In this document: positions 31,543 to 42,738 of the stretch, one piece after another | How positions within the stretch are numbered: position 1 is the stretch's first letter | How the letters are laid out: each line of letters begins with the position of its first letter | Assembly: GCA_030867875.1 (NCBI GenBank) | Contig: JAOWCC010001598.1 | Span: 124,001-188,000 of the forward strand | Direction of reading: 5' to 3' | Origin: Actinernus sp. WN-2022 | Taxonomy: Eukaryota; Cnidaria; Anthozoa; Actiniaria; Actinernidae | DNA length: 64,000 bases | Program-made: the position numbers and the translations under genes | Notes under the pieces: model-generated | Databases searched by the model: none | The model's input: the letters and a program-made list of their open reading frames with translations, nothing else | Told to the model about the DNA's origin: nothing

Positions 31543-33107
31543 CACATATCAATTTTTCCACGAGAAACATCCAGCGAAGTTTGGGGTTGGGGGGGATTTT
31601 GACTTGTGACGTTTCTCCGTGGAAAAATCGATAGTTTTCAGAAACATCACATCACATATCTCTGCGACGCTATGTAAAGACTCCTGAAGAGAAATGGCAG
31701 ATTGCGGTTGTCCCAAATGCGTGAATCTAGGGTCATTCACTTTTCTGGCTATTTGAAAAAAATGAACAATGAAAGCAGTTGAAAGAAATCAAATTTCATT
31801 TTAGAAAAAAATGAAAAATGAATCTTGGGACAGTCAATTTTCATTTTTCAAAAGCTATAAAATATGAAAAACAAATATTGCGACAGTTAATTTTCATTTT
31901 TCAATAAATATTGCGAATGTCGATTTTCAAGTCTCACTGCGTGGGGACAATTTAGCTAATTATGTAGTCACATGAGGGTCTTTTCGCGGGAAACTCGATC
32001 GAAAATAGAGGAACATCGTGGGGACGCCGACATCCTCATTCTCGGTCCAAAGGACAGGGACTCGAGGGTTAACAGGAAGTTGAAGAAAGGCCAGATAAAT
32101 GCAGAACGGCCGTCGCTTATGTTTGATGTAACGCAAGTTAATAAACGTCTTGAGCAATGTACACTTTATTTCAAACACGTGAATGGGCCATTGACGTACT
32201 CCAAGTCTCCATTTTGCCGGAAGCTTAAAGATTATGAGAAAACTTTGAAGAGCAAAAAACATTATTGGAATACTTTCAAATGTTGATCACTAGGTCGACA
32301 ATCAAAGAGAACGATCTGTTTCCGGTATGGTGATACAGCTGATTTATGATCGTTTGAATAGATACAGCTTAACTTACTTAAGATTGAATTTTAACTTTCA
32401 TACTCTTTAATATATAAGTCAGGTGATATGGAGCGGTCTTCCAAAGATGGACGATTTAACCTTTCTTCCTTCCCAGAAGGTCGTTCCTCTTTGATAGTAC
32501 AGGGAAACAGCTACATGTATGATCATGATGGTGCGAGTGCTTTTGGTAGTAAACAGTTCTTCCACAACGACCATTACAGTGGGCAGTAGTTCTTTCTCTC
32601 CGTATTTCAGGTTAAATGAATAGGCCCTTCCCCATATATAGTTACGGCCTCAAAGAGTACAATCTTTTTTGCGCATCCTTCGTTAAATGAAAACAAATGT
32701 ATGGCCCTCCCCGATTGACTGTCCCGAGATTCGTTTTTCATATTTTTGTAAAATGAAATTTGATTTTTTCAACTGATTTCATTTTTTCAAAAAGCCAGAA
32801 AAATGAATGACCCTACGATACACGCATTGTCCCACAGCTATCTCATCTAATTTTCTATGTTTTTGAGAACTCAAAAGGTTTCAAAGGTTTCATGATGAAT
32901 CAGTTCAACGCCCCTTCCATTCCCACCAAATAGGACTTTGTGACAAGTTGTTTAAGTTGGAATGAAAAGGCGGACATGAATGGAAAGAGGTAGTGTATGA
33001 CTTTTGAAAAAAAATCGATAAATCTCTGACGTTTCTTAGGGGGGTGGGGGGGGGGGGTTGAAAAAGATACTTCGTTGGACGTTTCTCGTGAAAAATCAAT
33101 ATGTGAC
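31543..33107. mobile_element. Fold-back element with two nested pairs of inverted repeats and a central ORF
   Basis: The outer pair is about 31543-31640 and 33000-33107 (TCACATATCAATTTTTCCAC with GAGAAAC versus its inverse GTTTCTCGTGAAAAATCAAT with ATGTGA). The inner pair is about 31700-31840 and 32700-32845, about 140 bp each (ATGCGTGAATCTAGGGTCAT..., GGGACAGTCAA). The outer arms carry G-rich runs. About 850 bp between the inner arms is single-copy and holds the ORF at 31972-32286. Target duplications were not resolved. Confidence 0.75.
31972..32286 (+). CDS. Unrecognised 104-aa ORF inside the fold-back element
   Basis: A lysine/arginine-rich product of 104 residues, beginning MRVFSRETRSKIEEHRGDAD and ending near KSKKHYWNTFKC. 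I recognise no domain; there are no transmembrane segments and no clear catalytic motif. It occupies the only unique part of the inverted-repeat element, so it may be the element's own small gene or a captured host fragment. A nearly full-length antisense ORF (31960-32262) weakens the case for coding. No promoter or splice evidence was identified. Confidence 0.3.
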   Translation: MRVFSRETRSKIEEHRGDADILILGPKDRDSRVNRKLKKGQINAERPSLMFDVTQVNKRLEQCTLYFKHVNGPLTYSKSPFCRKLKDYEKTLKSKKHYWNTFKC

Positions 33108-33601
33108 GGTTCCCTAAACATGATGAGCCAATACGATTCCATATTGGTATTTGTTGGATTAAAGATTATTAATTGAAATGCCTGTTGGATCTCTAATTAA
33201 AAGCCTTACCCTAATTCCTAAAACTTCAGTCTGCTCATTATATTAAAGAACAATAAAGGGAATTGTTGGAAGCCTTTAATTTATCGAACCAAAACCACGG
33301 CCGTGAGAGGTTGCTTGTTTAAGTTTACCTTGTTACGTCACGTCATAACGGAGGATAATACAGTTGAGAAGTAACAGTACGTGCCCTAGCATTCTCGATA
33401 GGACAGCATGCACTCCATGCAGTGGGCTGTTGACAGAAAGCTATATTTACAATGTGTCCATCTGTTTAACATTTGAGATCCGTCTCGTGAATTACATTTA
33501 TTCGTTATATCAGGGTAGATTTTTTTTATGGAGATCCAGTGAGCAGCACAAGACTATGGCAGCTCGTCAGGGATATACAACTGACTATCTTTACAAAGTT
33601 G

Positions 33602-33762
33602 CAGGCGCGGATCCAGACCGGTTTAACCGGTTTACGGAAACCGGTCAAAGTTAACGTGGCGTGCATTAACCCCTTGAGGACTAAGGGGGAGGGGGTTCAG
33701 TAAAATTTCCAATGAGTTGGGAAGTCGGAAACCGGTCAGATTTTTTTCTGGATCCGCGCCTG
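33602..33762. mobile_element. 161-bp MITE, CAGGCGCGGATCCAGA ends
   Basis: Inverted ends CAGGCGCGGATCCAGA and TCTGGATCCGCGCCTG, with further ACCGGTTT words near both ends. AGTTG directly flanks both sides (33597-33601 and 33763-33767), a 5-bp target duplication. Confidence 0.85.
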
Positions 33763-33792
33763 AGTTGGGTTTATTTAAACCCTGCATCGATG

Positions 33793-33916
33793 GTCTTACG
33801 TAAAGTCCCGGAAGGGCATGGCAGACCGGGAGTAAAGACTACGTCAGTAATCCCGAAAATATTTTACAAGTCATTATTTCATTGTAAACTGGCGTAGTCT
33901 GGACTTTACGTAAGAC
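33793..33916. mobile_element. Short palindromic MITE, GTCTTACGTAAAGTCC ends
   Basis: GTCTTACGTAAAGTCC and GGACTTTACGTAAGAC face each other over about 125 bp, with a second inner pair AGACTACG/CGTAGTCT. Confidence 0.8.
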
Positions 33917-34311
33917 GTAAAATTCCCAGCACTCTTTCGGAGAGCTCTCGTTTTCCCTGGATCAAAATTACTTGGGTAGGTTCCATCCCTCGGGTACTCC
34001 GACGAAGGTTTTGTATTGCTCGTGATCCATTCTACGAATTTCTTTCCGAGGTTGATTGCTTCTGTGGGACAGCTTCAATGGGTCAGCTCCTCAGTTTATA
34101 CCGCCCGCCTCAATAAGTATAATTGATTGATATCAGACAATAAGTAATTCCAAGGTCCAAACATTTAATTGATAGCTAATCATCGTGGGAACGTTTGCTG
34201 AGTAAATTTCACAAGCTGGGGCATAGTGCATGTAATCAGCATGAAATGGGTAGAACATATCAGTTGTAGAAAATGGACAAAAATGGAGGATGTGTCGACA
34301 CTTTCAGTTGT

Positions 34312-35745
34312 TACGGTGGCTTATAAGGGCCATCTGCGAGAATCCGAGATGCGAGAATCCGAGATGCGAGAATCCGACATGCGAGAATCCGACATGCGAG
34401 AATCCGACATGCGAGAATCCGAGATAGGAATAGCGGGGAGGCCTGGGACCTAATTACAGTCCATGTGGTAGTTGTACAATACGTTGGCCCCCCGCGATAT
34501 AGTGTCCTTCTGCCATACCTCGATTTCTTTGGATTGGCCGAGGAATTAACAACGTGCACAATTTGCGAGGAAATCTAGCGGTGATTTGCTAAGGCCGAAA
34601 GATGGAATCTCGTATAGACTATAGTTAAGTTATCTTGTTCAATAGTTTGGTAAATCAGGATGCTGACTACTCACTTAGTATAACGAACAAGATAGACTAA
34701 AGCAACTTACTTCATACAAGAGTCGGCCTATTATAGCGGGGCATTTAACATTTTTTCTTGGTCAATAACAATAACAGAAGTTTGCAATCATTCAGAAATG
34801 TGTCGATCGCTGGAGAGTGGTTGCCATATAAAATTACGCTACGATCGCCGTGATATACCTATAGCCTAACCCAAAGCTCTGAAAATGTTAAATCCGCGCT
34901 ATTTTGACGAATTTCTCCACTCAAACTGTGCGGATTTAACATATTCAAAGCTTTGGGTTAGGCTGTAGGTATATCTCGGCGAGCGTAGCGTATATGGCAA
35001 CCACTCCCCAGCGATCGACACATTTCTGAATGTTTGCAAACTTCTCAAAACATTCCAAGATGCCACAGAGTACTAAAAAGAATTCCCAAATCTGAGCTAT
35101 AATAGTATACAGTACATGGTTATCCAAGGGTCCCCGGGGGTAGGGGTAGTCTAGTGTTTTAACAGGAACAAGGGATTTTTTGGGCAGGGGAAATAACTGT
35201 TACGTTATTGACCGTGAAGAGAAAATGTTAAATGGCCCGTTATGTCGTGGTTTCAATTAACTGGTGCATAATAGGGCGACTCTTATACAGAAGTAAGTTG
35301 CTTTAGTCTATCTTGTTCGTTATACTGAGTAAGTAGTCAGCATCCTGATCTACCATACTATTGAACAAGATAACTTAACTCTATTCTATACGAGATTCCA
35401 TCTTCCGGCCTTCGCAAATCACCGCTAGATTTCCTCGCAAATTGTGCATGTTGTTAATTCCTCGGCCAATTCAAAGAAATCGAGGTGTGGGAGAAGGACA
35501 CTATATCGCGGGGGTCGAGGGCCAACGTATTGTACAATTACCACATGGACTGTAATTAGGTCCCAGGCCTCCCCGCTATTCCTATCTCGGATTCTCGCAT
35601 GTCGGATTCTCGCATGTCGGATTCTCGCATGTCGGATTCTCGCATGTCGGATTCTCGCATGTCGGATTCTCGTATCTCACATGTCGGATTATTGTATCTC
35701 GCATTCTCGGTTTCTCATGATGGCCCTTATATTGAAGCCACCGTA
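34312..35745. mobile_element. 1.43-kb near-complete palindrome with 15-bp tandem repeats in each arm
   Basis: Ends TACGGTGGCTT and AAGCCACCGTA are flanked by AGTTGT direct repeats (34306-34311 and 35746-35751). The left arm runs to about 34900; the right arm starts about 34930 and carries an extra ~200 bp (about 35040-35250). Each arm holds a tandem array of a 15-bp unit, GCGAGAATCCGACAT: about six copies at 34336-34425, and inverted at about 35585-35675. Inner arms match through GTTAAATCCGC and CTAACCCAAAGC. No transposase; the MRESEM-type ORFs are repeat artefacts. Confidence 0.88.
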
Positions 35746-35987
35746 AGTTGTCCAAGATTGTACCCAGCCGTGTATTCATCACCAAAAGCATAAAAGAAAA
35801 GAACGACTAACCACATTTTTATGGCAGATAACGGCCGATAACAGAATGCCCGAATGGTAAAGACGTTTAATAATTAGGTTCAACTGGACTGAACTCTTTT
35901 ACTAAAGTTGTGCCAACGTGAGAGTTGTCTGTAAAGCGACTCGTTATTGAAGTTAACAGATCTAGTAACTGAGAACCGGGCTTGACT

Positions 35988-36865
35988 CAAGGGCACCCAA
36001 CGAAGTTTTCGGTTAAAAAGCTGTTCGGGAGGGTAAGTTAGCCTAAAACTTTCGGATTTGAAATAATTGTCCCTAGAAAATTGTTTTCTGAAATACTGGC
36101 TAGAAAATTTGTTTTCAATCCCTAGAAAATTATAGAAGAAAAGGTAGACTAAAAGGTTTCCCCTAAAATATTCGTACGTCCTAAAATATTCGTATCAATA
36201 GAGTCAGAACGATCCGGGGGAAAAAACATTGGTTGGAATGAAAAAAAAACCACGTATTATCACAAATCATTTAGTGAAGGGCCTACCTAAAGTTTTCGAT
36301 AACACATTTTCATTCCCTAAGAAATTCTAACATCTAAAATACGAAAGAATAAACCTTTAGCAAATGGAGGTCACCTAAAAGAATTGCCTAAAGGGAAAAA
36401 GAACCCCTAAAAAATTCGTACCTCCACAAAAATTGGAACATGAAGTTACTTGGGCTAGAAAATTCTTGTTTATTTTCTAGATAGCCTGCGTAGCAGGCGT
36501 GGGATTTTTTATATATCGCGCGCGGCCGGCCATCGCCAAAAAATCCGCCGCCATCTTGGCCGAGCCTTAACGAGGTCTTTTTCTTCCTTTCCCCAGCTCT
36601 CCCTCTCTTCCTCTAGGCCAAGATGGCGGCGGTTGCCGCGAATCCACCAAAACGGCTGCTACGTTCTAGACTACTAACAAATTCGTAGGCCAGGAATATT
36701 TTGCCATAGTATTTTCGTTTGACGCGATTTCCACCTAGAAAATCCGAACAGCTAATAGCTTTCTAGAATACGTCAAAAGACATAGTAGGCGCCTTAAAAT
36801 GGCTAGATGAGCTGCATACAACTGGTTTCAAAGGAATTTCAAAAAGTACTCGTTGGGTGCCCTTG
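35988..36865. mobile_element. 878-bp DNA transposon, CAAGGGCACCCAACGA ends
   Basis: Perfect 16-bp inverted ends. The left half has many copies of CCTAGAAAATT/CTAAAATATTCGTA-like words. About 36700-36865 is nearly identical to 41145-41318, a shorter derivative. An inner inverted unit lies at 36480-36660. Target duplication not resolved. Confidence 0.8.
36484..36655. repeat. Inverted repeat with CCAAGATGGCGGCGG
   Basis: CCGCCGCCATCTTGGCC and GGCCAAGATGGCGGCGG oppose each other, with outer AGCCTGCGTAGCAGGC self-complementary sequence. It is probably a small GC-rich MITE nested in the 35988-36865 element. Confidence 0.7.
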
Positions 36866-37575
36866 GTATATTGCCGGTCGCATTCGATGCCACGTAGGCT
36901 GTTGGCCTTGTCTCCCAACACTTTCTCTTCCTAATGGGGACGTTAAAGAACCTGTTTTGCTGGGGATTGGTACCCAGTAGAACAGCCTGCTCTCCTTTCG
37001 AGTATCACCACGTCCTTTAGGAAGACATTCAAAATTAATCATTTGGTCAATTGAGCTGAACTTTCCTTCCTTTCTATTGGCCAGTTGATACAAATGACGG
37101 ACCGAATCGAACGAGACGTTTTTAGCATTGATTTTCCTTAGTAACAATACGATCACAGTTGTTGGAAGAATATCACCGAGTAACAAATCGCTGGCGAAAT
37201 TAAAGATGCAAACAGTAGTAGACGATTGGTTGCTTCTGGTTTCTTTCTGATGAGAATAAATAATATATAAATAAATAATCTGCGACGTCAAAACTAACTT
37301 CAAGATGAATTAAATTAGAATTGAATATTACCATAACAAAAACATTCAAAACCCCAAACTATACAGTGAGATAGTAAACAGAAATCGTGAAATACGAGAA
37401 CTCTTAAATTATTAGGCGTCGTCTCCATATTCACTTGTGTACCGCGCAATATCCACTGGACGCTAATGACGCCCCAGTCCACCCCTCACCGTCAATATAT
37501 CATTGTATGTCGTTCAGTTACGGTACAGCGGTAGCCGTTCAAAGTATCGAGACTTCACTCTTGGAGGATTATCAA
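36866..37575. other. No recognised gene
   Basis: A 154-codon minus-strand ORF (36839-37303) overlaps the transposon end and has no domain I recognise. Its C-terminal part comes from the repeat junction, so it is doubtful. Confidence 0.35.
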
Positions 37576-37580
37576 AGAAA

Positions 37581-37865
37581 TATATTATAAAATGAATGCG
37601 CTCGATTTGGTTGAGAAGAATATTTAATACGCAGCTAATTAATGGCTACGTGTTGTAGCTAGAGTTGTTCTCATATATATTATAAAATGAATGCGCTCGA
37701 TTTGGTTGAGAAGAATATTGAATACGCAGCTAATTAATGGCTACGTGTTGTAGCTAGAGTTGTTCTCATATATATTATAAAATAAATGCGCTCGGTTTGG
37801 TTGAGAAGAATATTTAATACGCAGCTAATTAATGGCTACGTGTTGTAGCTAGAGTTGTTCTCATA
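37581..37865 (+). repeat. Three tandem copies of a 95-bp unit
   Basis: TATATTATAAAATGAATGCG begins at 37581, 37676 and 37771 (with AATAAATGCG in the third copy). The copies are nearly identical, through GCTAATTAATGGCTACGTGT and TAGCTAGAGTTGTTCTCA. Confidence 0.96.
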
Positions 37866-37869
37866 TATA

Positions 37870-38270
37870 CACGACTTTCATAATGGGCGCCTCCTAATTT
37901 GCATATGTGATTTTCCGTTTCGGTTGTTTACCCACATTTATAGAAAATATGAACATTGCCATGTGAAAGAGCATGTCGACATTAGTGAACTTGTGAAAGT
38001 TGAGTGCTGTAGCTTAAAAAGCAATGAAGTTACAGCAAGTTGAAATTAGAGAGATTTGTATGAGAAAAACAACGGACGCCTTACTAGCCTCGCTTTCATG
38101 TTTTTCTGCATTAGAAATGCTCATAGCTCAACAGCAATTCTCCACATTGCTCTAAAACTCAAAAATATTACTAGTTTTAATGTGATCTTTCATGTGGTAG
38201 CATTGGTTTCCCTCTACAGATTTATCTTCCAAATTATGCAAATTAGGAGGCGGCCATTATGAAAGTCGTG
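37870..38270. mobile_element. 401-bp TA-targeted MITE, CACGACTTTCATAATGG ends
   Basis: Inverted ends CACGACTTTCATAATGG then CGCCTCCTAATTTGCATA, with TATA on the left and TATA on the right, as for Tc1/mariner targets. The left edge coincides with the end of the 95-bp array, so it appears to have inserted into the TATATAT start of a fourth unit. Short internal ORFs are not convincing. Confidence 0.88.
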
Positions 38271-39241
38271 TATATTTTAGCAAAACACGATTTTACCCAG
38301 AAGTAGGTACTTGTTTTGATGTAGCTGACTCTACTCTGGACTGCACTGGAAAACAACATTTCTGCCGCCAAACTCGGTCAAGAAACTGGGCTTGAAGTGA
38401 AATTAACAGGAAGCACGTGTTTCTGGCCATTCTTTTAATGGTGCATGTAGCCCCGTTTATCGACCGAGTTTTTATATAAAAATGCTTTGCAGTCTTGTTT
38501 GGAACCATTGAAACTAACACGTACACACATTACATTAATGAAGCTGATTCGCGATCGATAAGAAAAGTTTGTATGAGAGAGAATCAATCGGGGGAAACTA
38601 AGGACGCGATTATTGAATACAGCGAACGTTCTCATGCTCCATGCATCAACTACAAAGCTGTAGCTGAAATGTGAACAAACTTGAAGAAAGGCTTAGACAA
38701 GTTTGTGCTTGGGTGACTGTGAAGCAGGATTTAGCCGTGTCAAGCAACATGTATGGTACTACACAAGCCACGACGTAGCTAGCGTCTCATACGCATGCGC
38801 ACATCTTACATTACACCTGGAGTGGTAGCCATGGACAGATGTTTCGTTGTTGTTGGGACTCATCATCACGACATACTATATACTATAAATAATAAAACCA
38901 TTAAAGTTACTATTAAATTATACTTCACGTCAAATCATGAACTTGAGTTAAAAGGAACAGGAGGGTTCATTTGGGACAATTCGTTTCTCGCTATCATTTA
39001 AGCGCATATTTGTGCCGGTTTTTCTACCGTGGATCCAGAGGTTTTCTACTTCGACAAGTTGTCACCGTCAGAAAAAAAGAGAAAAGAGCTCTGAGAAATG
39101 GACAAAACCTCTGGAGCTAATGTAGAACATGTCCTTCCGATTTAATGTTGTAAATGTATGAGATCAAGCGCGAAATGGCGCCAAAACGCCTACAAATTTC
39201 GTGATATTCTTACTCTTCCAAATGCGCGGTCCAAATGTAAT
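38271..39241. other. No recognised feature
   Basis: No supported ORF or repeat structure apart from ATCCAGAGGTTTT/AAAACCTCTGGA facing each other at about 39033-39115. Confidence 0.4.
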
Positions 39242-39440
39242 GGTGCATGCGTTCGATTGACCGTAATAAGAATACACAGAATGATTACTACAAATCGCTT
39301 ACATTGGGATTTTTTAACCCCTGGAATAATAATTGTATCCAGAATATCATATATCAGCAAGCATTTGTAGCTTACAGAGCAAAATATGCAGAGATTATTC
39401 CATCTATTCCTATTCCGGAATACGGTCAATCGAACGCACC
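39242..39440. mobile_element. MITE, GGTGCGTTCGATTGACCGTA ends, copy 1
   Basis: Inverted ends GGTGCATGCGTTCGATTGAC and CAATCGAACGCACC. The interior matches 46829-47053 (GCAAGCATTTGTAGCTTACA, CCATCTATTCCTATTCCGGA). Confidence 0.85.
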
Positions 39441-40840
39441 CTAAAAAGCCACCAACAGTACATAATAGTTGAGTTACTACTTTGACTTTCTATTGTGTCA
39501 AATATTTTCTGACTGTAGAATATCCTTTTTTTCATTTTAAAGTTTAGTGTAGACTGCAGAACGCAAGGTACACGGCTAATTGAATATTCATGTAGTGAAA
39601 TGAACTGCATATACTTGTAACAATCCGCATGGCAAACTAATTCAATTGTTACTGTGCATGTGATAAACGAAAACTGCTTGGATGCTTGTCATTGTTCAGT
39701 GAGTGTCAGATGTCGAACCTTTCTGGCAATGTTAAGCACAATCTTGTACCCAGACCCCATTTGTTTCTTACTGCGCATGCTCGACGAAAAAATAGGGCTC
39801 TGGAAGAATCCGATTCCGGAAGTCCGCAAATCACGGACTTCCGTTGAATCTGCGCATGCTTATCATTACGTCACCTGAGAAGTCGTTTCTTCGGGTTCGA
39901 TTCTCGCTCAGCGCCTCAGGTCTAGGTTTTGGTTTGGATTTGGAAGATCCAACGTAGCAACAAGCAGGATTTTCGTCCACGGTTCTTTGCAATTTCTCAA
40001 GTTTATCTTGACAGTGATCTTTTGCTTGCTAGTGTCAGAGCAAGCCTTGGGGAGTCTCTTTCATCTTCTGCCGTTTTTAGTTTGGATTTTAAGGCTTTAT
40101 TTTCATGCATCAGGCTCGTGTTTCTTTATCGTACGGTAGATTCATCAGACATCACAGATTCCAGTACACAAGAGGATTCATGGGGATATTGTTTTACCGT
40201 TTGCACTTTGTATATAAATAATTGAGTCGGTATCAAAATAAAGTATATACCTGTTTATCTAAACAATTTAGTTTATCATACAACATTAGTCAGCGCTACT
40301 AGTCGTAAAACACGCCACATATATATTCGTATTATAGGAGATATCTACAAACTGATCTATAACTCATTTGTACCATATCATCATTTATTAAGTTAATAGT
40401 CAGATTTTCTATGGTGCCATCTAGTACTAAAAGGGACCCCTTCCCCATCATCTTGGAAGTTACGCAGAGGCGCTTGGCTGGATTTCTTTGGCCAAGTAAT
40501 GCCGTCAGCCATTTTGGTCTAGGGATAGGGTGTACTGAAGGTTTTGTCTCCAGGCTTCGTAAGATGTAATTGTTTCATGTTTTGTGAGCGACCACTGTTT
40601 TGAAGCTCGGGTAGCCATGTCTGTTATTGTATAGTACGGGGCAAATAATACAGAGAAATTATGCTTTCCTGTTAGGTGTGACTTGTCCTCGTGTAAGCCA
40701 GCTATCGCTTAAGCTGTCTCGTGACGTTCTTGAGTGATCGCTTCTGATTGCTTATTGCGCGAAATTCGAATTTAAAAAAATCATACTAAAAAATGAGGGC
40801 TACAGAGTTTGTAAACGGTCCTAAAATACTGCACTTCACA
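39441..40840. other. No recognised gene
   Basis: Includes a 98-codon ORF at 39929-40225 without a domain, and GGGTTCGATTCTCGC at 39893-39907, which looks like an isolated B box. The region just upstream of the integrase relic could hold LTR sequence but no paired LTR was identified. Confidence 0.35.
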
Positions 40841-41120
40841 TTAAACTTGCCCATCCATCCAGTCATCAGCTTCAAATGGTAAATCAACGCAATTTCTTTG
40901 CCCTGGACATGAGCTCCGCCATAACTCGCGTATCCAAATTAAGCATGCCACATATGTGCCTCAATCCAGAAGTTTCCAAGTGCCTTGGTTAATCAGTCAT
41001 CTGAAGACCCACCAGAAGTAGTCGGTGTTTCCTTCGCCGCCGACGTCATCAAGCATTGTCGCCAACTCATCTTGTTATTGAGAGAATGTACAACCTCGTA
41101 CACAGTGTCGTGCATAATAT

Positions 41121-41318
41121 AAGGCACCCAACGATGGTATTTTGCCATGGTATTTTGCCATGGTATTTTCGGTTGACGCGATTTCCACCTAGAAAATCCG
41201 AACAGCGAATAGCTTTCTAGAATACGTCAAAAGACACAGTAGGCGCCTTAAAATGGCTAGATAAGCTGCAGACAACTGGCTTCAAACGAATTTCAAAAAG
41301 TAGTCGTTGGGTGCCCTT
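41121..41318. mobile_element. 198-bp deletion derivative of the 35988-36865 transposon
   Basis: Ends AAGGCACCCAACGA and TCGTTGGGTGCCCTT. Its right ~165 bp are nearly identical to 36700-36865. It lies inside the integrase relic, with only approximate flank similarity (TGCATAATA versus CGTGAATA). Confidence 0.85.
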
Positions 41319-41913
41319 GCGTGAATACCAGACGAGAAGCACGATACCCTCCGTGATGCCCTCACTCGCTTAGTTGTAGGCCTACACCCACTTGATGGAC
41401 CCAAGGCAATTATACATGTCGATCCCGCACCCGGTTTCATTTCACTAAGAAACAACGATACGTTACGTCATCTTAGCGTCTCGGTTGAAATCGGCCGAGT
41501 TAAAAACAATAACAAGAAGCTTGTTGCCGAGAGGGCGGTACTAGAGCTTGAAGAAGAGCTTCTACGCTAGGAACCCGGTGGCGGGCCCGTTAGTGAAGTT
41601 AGCCTTGCCTTAGCTACAGAGCGTTTGAACTCACGAATACGCAACCAAGGCCTCTCCTCTCGCGAGCTATGGACACAACGCAACCAGTTCACAAACGATC
41701 AGATACCGTTGTCTGACCACCGATACATATTGGAAAAGCACAAGCAACGACTTGAGAACCATGCCCACAGTGAAAGGACTAAGAACAGTCGCGGTATAGT
41801 AGCCCCTTGTCCCCACTCCGAGTTTGAGACCTCGTGTATTCCGACCGGGATAAATCACAGGCACGAGACAGATACATTGTTGTCAATATCGACGGCGAGT
41901 GGTGTTTTATTAA

Positions 41914-42361
41914 AGGGGAACTGAACCCTAAAATCAACCCAATGTCTAATACAAACATGTATTCGAAATAAATAGGTTCTGCTATTTAATTTTTCTGTGT
42001 TGGGCGTCTAGCAAGAGAAAACGTCTTGTAATTTGTGACGTGGTATATGGGGAATAAATTAGTTTTGCCATGCTGTCCCCTACATTGAATAGCGGGACTA
42101 ACGGCTTCTAATTGCGGACCATTGTGTTTTCTTTGTGCTAGAGGTGTGATCGTTCTTCCTTGGTATGTGTGACGTACACTATATGGAAATTTGCACTGAA
42201 TTGAGCCGCCACACAATATAGATTTTTCAGCGGAAAATCGAACTTGGAGACTAATTTTCTCCTCATAGACGCGCAACACAGAAAAATAAAATAGCAGAAC
42301 TTATTTCTTTCAAATATATCTTTGTAAAGACGTTGGGTTGATTTTAGGGTTGAGTTCCCCT
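41914..42361. mobile_element. 448-bp TTAA-targeted MITE inside the integrase relic
   Basis: Flanked by TTAA (41910-41913 and 42362-42365). Inverted ends AGGGGAACTGAACCCTAAAA and its inverse, with matching inner words TTTTTCTGTGTTG and AGGTTCTGCTATTTA. Removing it plus one TTAA rejoins the integrase frame at CFIK/KFTG. Confidence 0.9.
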
Positions 42362-42738
42362 TTAAGAAATTCACTGGATCTCAATGAATGTTACATTGTA
42401 CCCCCGACCATCACGCTTGCTAACATTCCACCACTTCCTGCTACCCATGATGATGAGGAAGAGAACAACATCGCCGATCAACCTCCCCCTCTGTACCAGC
42501 TACCATCAGCGCCTCCTGTCCTTACGCGCCCCTACAAACCTGATGCCATAAATCCTACCCCTTACCAGGTAAACCTTACGATTGTTAGTCACAGTACACC
42601 AGACCAAGGTGCAGCTCTATCACCTACGTGTAGTATATTCCCCTCTGCTACTGATGAGATAGACGATCCAGACACAACGTCAAGATCTCAGCGTCACCGC
42701 AAACCCCCAGGGTATTTACAAGACTATGTCCTATCATA

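Larger units (their letters stand above)
40850..42738 (+). pseudogene. Ty3/gypsy-like integrase relic with two nested MITEs
   Basis: Frames encode the C-terminal half of a retrotransposon integrase: a decayed zinc-binding region (about 40850-40990), then segments typical of cnidarian and other invertebrate gypsy elements, including LRDALTRLVVGLHPLDGPKA, GLSSRELWTQRNQFTNDQIP and IVVNIDGEWC. A 133-codon proline-rich tail ends at 42738. Stops and frameshifts occur (for example TAG after EEELLR). The frame is interrupted by MITEs at 41121-41318 and 41914-42361. No protease, reverse transcriptase or RNase H is left in the window. Confidence 0.8.

Noticed and set aside
34226..34453. MRESEM/MRESDM repeat protein
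   Set aside because: Generated by the 15-bp tandem array of the palindrome; it occurs in several frames on both arms.
36839..37303. 154-codon minus-strand ORF
   Set aside because: It extends across a transposon end and lacks any recognisable domain.
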